Source: Verrucomicrobiaceae bacterium | GTDB lineage: Bacteria > Verrucomicrobiota > Verrucomicrobiia > Verrucomicrobiales > Verrucomicrobiaceae | Length of the DNA stretch: 64,000 bases | Direction: 5' to 3' | NCBI GenBank assembly: GCA_024232965.1 | Contig: JACKQF010000004.1 | Span: forward strand, 124,001 to 188,000 | Part shown: piece by piece, positions 19,925 through 30,800 of the stretch | Layout: each line of letters begins with the position of its first letter | Position numbering within the stretch: the first letter of the stretch is position 1 | Notes under the pieces: model-generated | Told to the model about the DNA's origin: nothing | Seen by the model: only the letters and a program-made list of their open reading frames with translations | Databases searched by the model: none | Made by a program: the position numbers and the translations under genes

Positions 19925-20133
19925 ACCACCTATCTTATAGCAAACCCATCGCTTTCAGTGATACAGATTCCACCAACTAAGTCGACCCACTCAAACGATC
20001 CTATACCAACGCTAATGCGGCTACAGCCCTCCTTGACAACACTCTATAGATAAGCCGTATCTTTATTGCCGCACTCTTTTCGCTCGTCTTGAATCGTTCA
20101 AATTATCTAACTTTTGACAGGCCCTCAACCATG

Positions 20134-20190
20134 GATCCGGTGTGACGTGGTTCTGGATCCATCCTCCATAGTTTGCCCATCGAAGATGCG
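20134..20190 (-). pseudogene. fecR-like fragment (remnant)
   Basis: Translated on the minus strand this stretch reads ANYGGWIQNHVTPDP, against ADYGGWIQSRVTPDA in the intact FecR encoded at 32913-34334 (around residues 238-251). Over about 43 bp the DNA matches at roughly four positions in five, including an uninterrupted 13-bp block, and most codon changes are conservative. The frame cannot be followed far on either side. Because the DNA just downstream (20090-20110) matches the region after intact fecR, the simplest reading is that the duplicated unit once carried fecR in front of giant gene 2 and that most of that copy was deleted. The match is short, so chance is not fully excluded. Confidence 0.55.
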
Positions 20191-20448
20191 CCCAATTATG
20201 ACCAGCACGCGCATAAAACTTGGACGCCGACTGCATGAGATAGGGCTTTGCGACATCAATGGCTGGACGTCAGCTTGCTGTACCACGAGTGTTCACCCAA
20301 CCCTCACAAACCTGATGGTTAAATTGGCACACCAAAGACTCATTTTGCCATCGGCTAAATGCACTCTTTCCTTTCGACTTTTGCAGGCCTCTAGTAGAGC
20401 CAAAGCAACCCCGAGGAATACATAGCCCAGCCCCTCGGATACGGTCAC

Positions 20449-21838
20449 CAACAAAAAGGCGGAGGCATCATGCCTCCGCCCTTAGTTGATTCGGAATTTG
20501 GAACACCCGCACCTGAAAACTATCGACGGCGACGGCGCAGGAAGACCAATCCTAGGCCGCCAATAAGCAGCACCATCCGCGAAGGCTCGGGCGACATCGC
20601 CACGATCAGGATACCGTTTGATTTGAACAGGCTGGCATCCCAGCGCAGGGCAGGATCGATCCCGGAGAGATCTGGAAGATCGAGATTACCATTGTCATCG
20701 CCGTTACCCACAAGGTAGTTGCTGGAACCCACATTGAAGGCTCCCCAGTTCGTGCCAATCCCAAACCAGTCAATCAGGTTCAGAATGTCCCCAGCCTGCG
20801 GAAAATAACCCTGCTCCAATTCATCAACCACGATGTTGGTGCCATTCCAAACGAGGTTGCCCCCGATTTCAAGATGATCGTGCTGGCTGCTGAGAATCGC
20901 CGTTCCGTCTTCACCAAAGTAGCTTGGATTGACCCCAGAATCAGGACGGGAGGACAGAATCGTAGCGACGTAGTCCGTATAGACCGTGCCCTGTTCGATG
21001 TAGTAGTTCCCTGCGCTGAGATCAAAGTCCTGATCTGATGCAAGCCCCACTTGGAACTTCAGCGTGCCACCGTTCAACGTCAGATTCCCAACGGGTGAAG
21101 CCCCAAACTCATCGTTGCTACCGATGAACAGCGTTCCAGTAGAACCACCCGCGCCGTATGTGGAGGAAGTGTCGCCAGGAGCCATGAGACCGGAATTGAC
21201 AGTCAGATTGCCCCGGACATGGCCGGAGCCAGACAGCGTCCCACCTGCCACGATAGTGTCACCTGTTCCAGTCGAACCGGCGGCACCGATGCCCCCGTGG
21301 CCAGAGGCAGTCGCCACCGTCAAGGCACCTTGGCTCACGGACACCCACTCTCCAGATCCATCTTGCCCAACCTGAAGTTCACCGGCATTCACCGTCGTGG
21401 TTCCAGTGTAGTCATTGAAGATCGTCATCGTAGCACTTTCGGCACCAGCTTTGACGATGCTGAGGGCTCCAGCGGGCTGATCACAGGTGCCGTCTATGGT
21501 CGAGACCACTCCATCACGGAAGTAGGCGTCCCACTGACCCGCAGTGGTCTGAGTGATCGTCAGTGTGCCTGGAGTCGCTGAACCATTTTCAACGATGGCT
21601 GAGCTATCCCCCAGTGGCGTGTAGTCCGTCGCCACGATGATGCCACGAGTTGGGTCAATCGATTGGCCAGCCTTTGCGTCCAGATCTGCAGTGGTCTGGC
21701 GCGTTGGGTCCCAAGTCGGACTGGTGAAGGAGTAGAGCCCTGTGGTGCTGTTTCCATCATTCGTGATCAGATTGCCGATCGTGACGTTGCTACCCCCTGC
21801 CTGGAGTGTGGAGAGGTTGCGCAGTTCGACGTTATTTG
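20449..21838. repeat. 1390-bp perfect direct repeat, copy 2
   Basis: This stretch is identical to 7750-9139. It includes the terminator and the last ~440 codons of paralogue B. The sequence to its left (before 20449) is unrelated to that before 7750. The exact edge next to the T-tract suggests that a conversion or duplication endpoint lies just beyond the terminator. Confidence 0.95.
20450..20480 (-). terminator. Rho-independent terminator of giant gene 3
   Basis: The same 10-bp perfect stem, 3-nt loop and T-rich tail as at 7751-7781 lies about 40 bp after the stop at 20520. It should separate transcription of the two giant genes, so each probably has its own promoter. Confidence 0.93.
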
Positions 21839-24800
21839 CGCCACTGAGGGCCAAGTCGCTCCCGAAGCGCAAGATGTCCAAATCGTCACGGTCAAAGTTG
21901 CCCGTGCCCGTTCCAAGTTCCCCACCTACGGTCACCCGTCCTGTGAACGCTGAGTTATCGCCACGCAGCCAAACTGTGAAGAACGAGTCCGAATAGTTTC
22001 CGTCAGTTTGGTTGGCGGCACCGCCTTGGTTGTTCTCCACCATAACGTTGTTTGAACCAGAGAGATTTCCGCTGATATCGAAGACAGCCTGCTGCTGTTC
22101 TCCTACCAGATTTCCGTCAAGATTGACGGTGTCCTCGAAGTAGAATCGGATCTGACCAGCCCCGTTGATGGACCCGGTGCCGCCTCCAGAAGTACTCGTG
22201 CCTCCGCTCCCGACATAGATATTGCCGGTGTAGTGGAAAGTCGGATTGCGCGGCATATATCCACCAGCGATCCGGACTTCATGAGCGAGATTATCGCGGA
22301 CAATGATTTCGCGGCTGATCGTGATGTCTAGATCGGGAGAATCAATCGAAGTGGTGCTGTTGCCAAAGCCGCGGTTTTCAATGCGGAGTTGCACTGAGGA
22401 GTTGTCGGTATTTTCGTTAGCCACCGTCTCGCCCATGTAGATCTTGCCGGTGCTTTCAAAGAAGGCTCCGTTGTTTGCCTGGAGCCCGGTGAAACCATCG
22501 CGGAGATCTAAATCACCGGTCCACTCATGCAAAGGGCGGTAGAAGCGCAAATTGCCATTGCCCAGTTTGATGATGTCGCCAGTTCCGTAGACTCCCCCTT
22601 CATTTGGATTAATCAAAAACTCCGAATTGCCGGTTGATCCAGCGTCGCCGTAGAGATTACCAGTCGCATTGATCGTGAGATCGGCGACCACATTCAGTAC
22701 CCCGTCAAAGGTGGGCTGACGCTGCGTACTACCCAAAAGGGTCACCTGATCGCCGGGCTGCTCCCCGAACTGGAACCATTCCCGGAATCGAACCTGGCCA
22801 TCACGGGACGCATCACCACGCTTCGAAGAAATCTCCAGAGTGGCGTTGTTACGAATGACCGTACCATCTGCCCAACCGTCCGTTGTTCCAAACGTGGTGT
22901 ACTGGTCATTGTCGTTTCCCTGACCTTGGATATCCACCCTGACAGGGTTCGTTCCATCGCCGATGATGGTCACGCCAGTGTAGAGATTTGTCACCCCCAA
23001 CAGATCTTGGGTGGCCGTGCCAGCGCTACGATCACCATACTGAACAGTGCCGGGCCCGAGGATCGTAAGTCCGCCGTTGTTCGGATTGTTGGTGCCGTAG
23101 CTGGTAATGACGTTGCCTTCGGAAGTAATTTGATTTGTCGCAGTGCCACGCAGAACCAGCCGAGAGGCGGCATCCACCACGGAGATCACCCCATTGTTCC
23201 CACCCAAAACGATTGGCTTGGTGTAGGTATTGGGAGTTCCACCTGAACCCGCGCCAGCCAGTGCGAACTCCAGCGTTCCTCCATTCAAGTTCAGGCTGCC
23301 TGTGCCCAGGTTGGCAACGTCTTGAATTGAAACGGTGCTATTACCAGTCATATAGTTGACCCCAGACTGCGTATTGGTGCCAGCCAGAAGAGTGCGCCCG
23401 GTGCCGCTGAACACCACATTCGTGCCGGAGATATCACCAGCGATAGTGACATCCCCCGAAGCGAAGTTTTGAATGATCAGATCCCCCGACGCAGCGCTCA
23501 CCCCCACACCCGTGCCAATTGGCGTGCCAGTTGTGTAGTTACTGGTTAGAAGAATCCCGCCGTTTGCAGGGAGGGCAATCGTACCGCTCGTCACCTCACC
23601 AGCTACCGTGTTGAACCGTAGCGAGTTGACGGATGTGCCCGCGATAGTTGAGGTGACATCGACATCCGATGCATTGTAGCCAGTGAAGGCAACGACGTTT
23701 CCGAGGGCATCGGTCGCTGCCCAGTCGGAGGCAAATGGAGTGCTCGTCAAATTGGCTCCAAAGGTCGCATACGAGCCGATACGGCTGCTGGCCGCTACAC
23801 CCGATAGATTGACCGTGCCACCGCCGATGGACTGGAAGTGCACGGTGCCACCTGCATTGCGGCTTGTCGACCCGGTGATGTTAACCGTCGTATTTGGGCC
23901 CACAGCGGCAATCGCAGACCCACCAGCGTTGATGGTGAACGCGCCGAAATCCTCAGAGAAGGCAGTGGCAGCCGCAGCGCCATTCACGACGAGACCACCA
24001 CCCCCAAGCACCAGGGAAGCGCCATTCCCGACACGGCGACTGGCGTTCACACCATAATTGGTGAGGTTCAAGAAGCCGCCGAGCACGTTGACCCGCTCCA
24101 CGGAACTATCACCAGCCGTTGAGCCCTCAAGATTCACCGTACCACCACCAATCTTGGTGATGGACGAATTTACCAGAGCACCACTATCGATAAAGTTTGC
24201 GCGGAAGGTGACCTCACCACCCGGGGCGGAATAGAGTCGCAGGTCACGGTCATAGGCGACGGTCTGTCGATTGCTTTGAGTAAAGATGACCGAACCCTCA
24301 CCAGTACCAAAGACTACCTCACCCGTCGTGTTTTCGCCACCCATCGTGGAGTTACCCGTCGTGTTGCCACGTCCGTAGTTGTCGTTACCAGTCGCATTGA
24401 ATTCGTCATACGTTTCGACGCCCACTTCCCACGACTTCAAGTTGAAAGTCGTGCCAGGATTGGCGAGATAGAAACCGAGATTCGAAGCTGTCTCACCGTC
24501 TCCGCTAACGACTGCACGACCTCCGAGATTCAATCCCAGCATCGGATTGAGCGGGTCAGAATTCACAATCGTAGCAGCACCAGGTGTGTAGAAGTCACCA
24601 GTGCCATTGAAGCGCAGAGTTCCGCGTTTAACCATGATTGCACCAGCAGCATCGTAGGCTTCGTTCAATTGCACGGTCATCTCGTTGTTGTTGGCGAGCA
24701 CTTCCATGCGCAGCACTTGGTTCACATCCGCAAGACTTGTAATAGCTCCGGCTGCAGTATCCTTGATGGTTCCACGAATATCTAAAATACCCGCGGCTCC

Positions 24801-27800
24801 AGTGTAAGTGGTGAACATGCGAGCGTCAGTGGCGTTGACACCAGGATTGATCACGGACGGGCCACCTTGGATGTCACCAGCGATGACACTCAGACCGCTG
24901 AAGTTTCCAAAAATCCGAGGAGCGTAGTTCCTTCCAAACCCACCCGCAGTGCCAGAGGAGTCCACGTTATCGACGATCACATTGCCCCCCCAGTAGGAAC
25001 CATCATCCAACTGTAGCGCGGAGTTGTTGCCTTGGATCTTACCGACGACGAGATCGATTCCATCAATGCGCGCCCCCAAGCCCACAACAAAGGTCCCAGC
25101 GCCTTGAACATAGACAGTCGAAGCTCCACCGAGCGCTTTGTCATGCCGTGCGTAAAGTCCACCCTGGTTCACATAGATGTCCCCAGTGTTGTAATTTGGT
25201 GCCTGGAGGAAAACGGAAGCACCACCCGTCTTCACGATGTTCGTCGCATTGACAATGCTGGAATTGAAGAACAGATAGTTGTTGTCAAAATCAGTGCCGT
25301 CGTAAAAGCCCAGGTTGTCGTTGGTATTGTAGTGATCCCAAATGCTGGTGATGTTGAAGATCGCTTCGTTGCCAGCCATGTTCACCTTGCCGCCTTGAAT
25401 CGCACTTCGGATATCAAGGTTCTGTGCCGTATTTTCTGCCAGACCATTCCAGTTGGCAAAGCCAGTATTGTGAACCACAATCATACCGGAATTGATCGTG
25501 AGTTCCGCGCAACGCCCTAGGATCAGGTCCGTGTAGTTGCCCCGCCCGTTTGGATTGGTGGATGCATCCACGTAGCTAGTGGACTCAAAGGTGAGCGAAT
25601 TCACAGTCTGGGCGGCCTGAAGTGTCAGCAGAGAATTACGCCGATTTGTGAGCAATCCAGTGCTAAGACCCGTGTCTGATGTCACCCCAACAATACGAAG
25701 ATTCTGGTCAGCCGTCACCCCCTGAGTCTCAAGAGCAAGTGACTCGGTCTGAGCGACATCAGGGTGCGCGATACTGAAGTAGTCGGTCTCGACTAAAGGC
25801 CTGATAAACTGTTCCCCATTGACGCTAGTGTCCATGGTCATGAGGGAGAAGGACGTATAATCTTCGTTGAAGCGCTGCCCAGTTGTGGAGGTGAACCACT
25901 CTGGACGAGTGCCGCCAAAGAAACCAGGAATGACCGGCGCATTGCCATTCGTGCCATCACCAGCCCCCACCATCGTCGGTGCCACCGTGACCTGAAGGAG
26001 TGCCCTGTTCTGCAAATTAGTCAGACCAGTGACGCTTGTGCTCGCATCTGCGAAGGAAGTGCCAGCATCGAGATTGCGAACGTTGACCGTGGTGCCGGGA
26101 CTGCGAACAATCTCGTTGAACCACCAACCAGCATAGTCGCCAGTGAGACGTGGTGCCCCATTGACGATGTCCGATCCCAAGTTGTACTCGACACCTACTT
26201 GTCCACCCACAACATTGAGATTCCCCAGCTTCTCCACGCCTGAGAACACACCAACTGTGGAGTCCATCCGAAGACGAACGTAACCATCGGTGTAAACGGG
26301 CATCGAGTCATTGAACCGATCACGGAACTCATCAACAGACGTGGAGTCCTGATTGTAATACATGAGCGTGTTACGCTCCAGAGTCATGGACGCCATACCC
26401 TGCATGCTGCTGACATCATAGACGGAAGTCTCGCCACCGACGCTGATCAAAGAGCCGGTCCAATCTGGAATGTTGCCGTAAAAGCGCAGGATACCGGATC
26501 CCGTCTTGATGACATTTCCAGAACCAAACATATCACCGCCGTTGCGCTGAAGGTAAACGTTACTGCCATCCATGTTGTGGATGAACATGTCGCTTTCCAG
26601 ATTCGTCTGGCCAGCGATGTTGTAGCTCTGCGCAGCAAACGTGGGAGTGTTGCGCTGGGTGCGAATGGTACCGCCGCCTTCATAACCTTGACCACGCACA
26701 GTCAACCAATCGTAAATGGTGGTTTCAGAGGTAGCAGCCAGTTCCAAAGTGCCATTAGCACCAATGATTGTGCCATCAACGAAAGAGCGATTACTGCCCA
26801 GCATGAAGGTGCTAGACGACCCTGCGCCAGCGAGGCGCAATGTGCCGTCGTTGATCCAGGTGATGCCGCCGTAGCTGTTGTACATATTGGAGCGGATCGT
26901 GCCGTCCGGAGCCCCGCGCAGCAACACGGTGCCGCCGCCTTCGATCATCAGGTCACCGATGTCGGGATTGCGATTGCTGGCCTGCTCGTCGGCCACGCCG
27001 AGGTGGTTGATCGTGGTGTAACCATTGCCCGGGTTCGCATAGCTAAGCTCGCTGGTAATGTAGCCATCGATTGTCAACACTTTCCCAACAGCAACGTTCA
27101 AGGTGCCCCCCTCGTTGCCGAGGAAGAGCGTGCGCCCGCCATTAAGCTGAACGTCGTTAGTAACGCTGAGCGTGCCGCCGTTGAAGTGCAAGTTCCCGCT
27201 GTCTAGAATCGCCCAGACCGCCGCTGTGCCGGTGCCAACTGCGGCAGTCGTGCTGAGGAAAACACCGCTTGTATAACCCGAACCGCCATTGGCCAGGACC
27301 GTGGTGGAGTTGATGGCTTGGTTTCCGTCGGTCGAAAAGGTGGCCGAAAGACCAGTGCCGGCACCGCCGCCAGAGATCGTGAAGGGTGTGCCCGCAGGGA
27401 GACTAACTCCGTTGGCACCACCATTGCTGACCCTCGACAACCGTGTCACACTGCCATTGATGTCGCCAAGCTGGGACTCGCTTGAGATTTCCAGTACACC
27501 GCCATTGAGGTAATGATCTCCGGTGAAGGAGTTGTCGGACGACAGAACCGTTGTTCCCGTCCCGTTTTGCACAAGATTCAGACGGTTGGATGCATTGTCT
27601 GCAATGGTGGATGAGATAGTCACCTTGCCAGTGCCGTAGTTATTGATAATCAAATCATTGCTGCCAGCAGCCCAGCCACTGGTGACCGTGCCTTCTGCGA
27701 TTTCCACGTCGCCCGACGCCGTCGCTGGGATGAGAACGCCGCCTTGATTGACCGTGAGCGTGTTACCCGGACCGATGTGCAAAGTCGCTGGCGCATTGAA

Positions 27801-30800
27801 TCGGATAGTCTCAGCTTGATCACTGGAAGCAAGAGTCGCGTCCGCAGTCAGATTCGTGTGAATCCCTGCCCCGAAGGTATCGTCAGCATAGGCTGCAAAA
27901 GCCTGAACACCCGTGGTTCCTTGACGTGCAGCCCAGTCGGTCACACCCGTCGCCGTCGTGCCGTAAGTTGCCCAGGTGCCGAGGAAGTCGCCTGCGGTGG
28001 TGGAGAGTCCGGCCGCAGTGAGATTGATGGCCCCGTTCCCGTCTTCGATAAAGGCCAGGGATGAACCCGCTCGGCGATTGAATGAGCGGGCAGGTGTGGT
28101 GCCGCCCATCGTAAAGGTGGTATTGTTCTGCGCATTCACCAGACTGGATCCGTTGAACAAGTACACATTCCCGTCCAATGTCTGGGTGCGGGCAGTGCCT
28201 TGGGCATCCAAAATCAAGCTACCACCACCCCAGCCAGAGATACTTCCCAGATTGTTGGTGCTGGTGCCGCGGGTGCGGGCAAATTGGTTGTTCCCCGTCA
28301 TCGTCCCCCAGTGGGTCTCGCCTGCCAGGAAGTTCCAGCGATCCACATCAGAGGAGCCTGCAGAATTGACGTTAAATGTGTAGTTGCCAGGACCGACAAT
28401 CGAAATCACTGAGTTGAAACTGTCTGTCGTGCCATTTTCATCGTCCAGACGACCGTTCCAAACCATGCTGCCTCCGCGCACCTGAAGGAAGCGCACGTCC
28501 TTCTCAGTGTTCTGGTTGGCGATTTGTAGGCTGAAGTTGACGCTATTGGCCTGGCTTCCCCAATACACCGTACCCGATTCGTTTTCCCCGACAATGCTGA
28601 CAGTACCCTGGCGGTTGTTGTTGTAGGCGTAGAGGTAAGGCGCATTGAAAACCTGCCCATCCTTGGTGAGGGCGATGTGAGCATGGTCGTTAGCCGTGGT
28701 GCTGGTGCCATCGGCACCAATAACGACGCGTGTAAAGTAGTCGTTGGCGGTGATCAACGAGCGGGCACCATCAGTGTAAAATCCACCGGAACCAGCGGCA
28801 GTGATAGGATCATACAAGATGCGGAAGTAACCGCGGTTAAGATCGAGACGACCCGTGGCATCCCACTGCTGGAATGCGTTGACGTTCCCCTCATCGTGCC
28901 CCGTCATCTGGAAGCGCAGTGAGTGGTTGGCGTCTATCCGTGTGGCGGAATCGCCTGTGCGGAAGACAGACGTAATCCCAGCGTTGGCGGGATCGGTGCC
29001 GATGTTCCCAGTTTGAACATCGCGGAACTGTCCACGGAGATTTACCGTGTAACTCTCGCCAATGCTGGTCGTGATGATCGGCGGATCGGCGTAAGCATCG
29101 CTGTCAGTCAGATTTTGATTGTTGGCGGTGTAGAGGTTGCCGTAGATCGTCAAGGTCCCGTTATTGCGAGCAGTGACGTTGTAAGACGCATCGTTGGCTG
29201 AGCCGAAAGCGTCGGCACCATCAATGATGACATCTCCGCCCCAGCTATTGCGAATGGCACCTTCACCGCGCAGCAACACGCGGGTGGTGTCGAAAGAGTT
29301 CGTGGCACGAAGGTTGATGCCCATGATGTTCGTGCCGTAGTCCAACAAGAAATTGCCAGCACCGCCCACGATCACTTCGCGCCCTGAGTCACCCACACCG
29401 AGGGCGCCTGAATGCCGGAGCACCAGAGACCCCTGTTCACTGACATAGATATTGCCAGTGAAGTCATTGGAAGTCTCAAGATACAGTGAGTTACGGCCAG
29501 TCTTCACCAGATCCGTCGCATTGAGGATGTGACTGCGGATGAACGGGGTGTTACCCGCAATGAAGGTGCTCCACGTTCCGCTATTTGAATCCGTGTCACC
29601 CCAGCTAAGGGCCGAATTGATGATTGCAGGCCCACCCGTGAAATCCAATTGTCCACCGCGAATAACTGCGTCCAGATTCATGGTAGTCGCCTCCTGGTAG
29701 GAAACAAAATTGATGATACCGGAGGCGATAGTCAGGGTCCTTTCCGGTTCGATAACCACGTAATCTCTGCCGTTGGTAGGCAGCGCTTGACCAGATGCAA
29801 TGGAATCAAAAGCGATAGTCAAAGAGTTCACCGATGCGTCTGCTGTGATGTTGCGGCCAACCCAGTTATTGCGGTCCCCCGTGGTAGCTCCAGTTGGAGC
29901 GATGTAGCTGTTGATCAACCAGTTCGTGCCAGCCACTGGCGTTCCACCCACCTCGTATTCAGATGCCGTTAAGGGACGGATGTAGCCACCATCCAGAGTC
30001 ATAAGCCCCAAGCCAGAGCCACCGTAGGCGTAGGCGTTCTGCATCACATAGTCGGAACGGGTAGCACCGCCGCCGATGCGCGTGGCAAAGGTTCCGGGGA
30101 CAGCCCCACCAAACAGACCCGGAATGACGGGGACGCTGCTCGTGCCAACCGCACCTGTGCCAACGCTCACAATGCCAGCAGTGTTGACGATAGCGATTCG
30201 ATCATCGGTTGCGCCAGTGCCGAAGGTATGGGCACCGTTCATGTCCACGATCTTCAAAACGCCGCCGTTGTTGCGAGTGAGGCTCTGGAACGAGCCGTCA
30301 AATTGGGCACCAGCGCGGGTGTCGAGGTAAATGTAGTTGGTGCCAAGATCTGCAACCACGTTCCCCAGATTTTCGGTGTTGGTGACCGTAGTGTCGGTCT
30401 CAAGTGCAAGGAAACCGTTGCGGAAGCTTGTCACGCCTGCGTCATTAATGCGGTTGTTGTTGTTGCTGCTTGGATAGATCGCATTCGCTGAGTTATTCAG
30501 CAACCCAACTGCCCCCCAGCGGGTGATGGTAATGGAATTGGCATTGCTCAAGCTCCCGTCTGCACCATTGAGGGATAGGTTGTAGTAGATTGATTCCGGA
30601 GCCCCCGAAGCATTCGTATAATTCGGCGCCATGGATCGGTATGTCGGGCGCTTGACCAGCACATCGCCATCAAAGGCCGCATTGCCTCCAGTGAGGCGGA
30701 GCTCACGGCTACCAGTGACGGTAAATCCCGTTCCAGCATTGCCACCAGTGGTGTTGTCGAAGTTCCCGTTGAACTCTGTGACACCCGGATGGTCATAGGT

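Larger units (their letters stand above)
19671..20449 (-). promoter_or_regulatory. Leader and upstream region of giant gene 2
   Basis: This 779-bp stretch has no convincing intact gene; the plus-strand frame at 20114-20425 looks spurious. From 19671 to about 20110 it is colinear with 32382 to about 32820, the region in front of the other paralogue, with clear but imperfect similarity. For example GCAGCGATA...CCAAC...GCTATTGTCAGA occurs in both, as does TCGTTCAA followed by TTATCTA. Beyond that, at 20134-20190, is a fragment resembling the middle of fecR. The stretch 20191-20449 shows nothing recognisable. If the ATG at 19670 is used and transcription starts near 19890, the mRNA has a ~220-nt untranslated leader. 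Confidence 0.5.

Noticed and set aside
20114..20425. 103-residue plus-strand open frame in the intergenic region
   Set aside because: Composition is unlike a protein, and it runs antisense through the fecR remnant; it appears to be chance.
7750..21838. Possible assembly duplication explaining the perfect repeat
   Set aside because: The flanks differ on both sides and the enclosing genes are diverged paralogues, so two real loci exist; still worth confirming with long reads.
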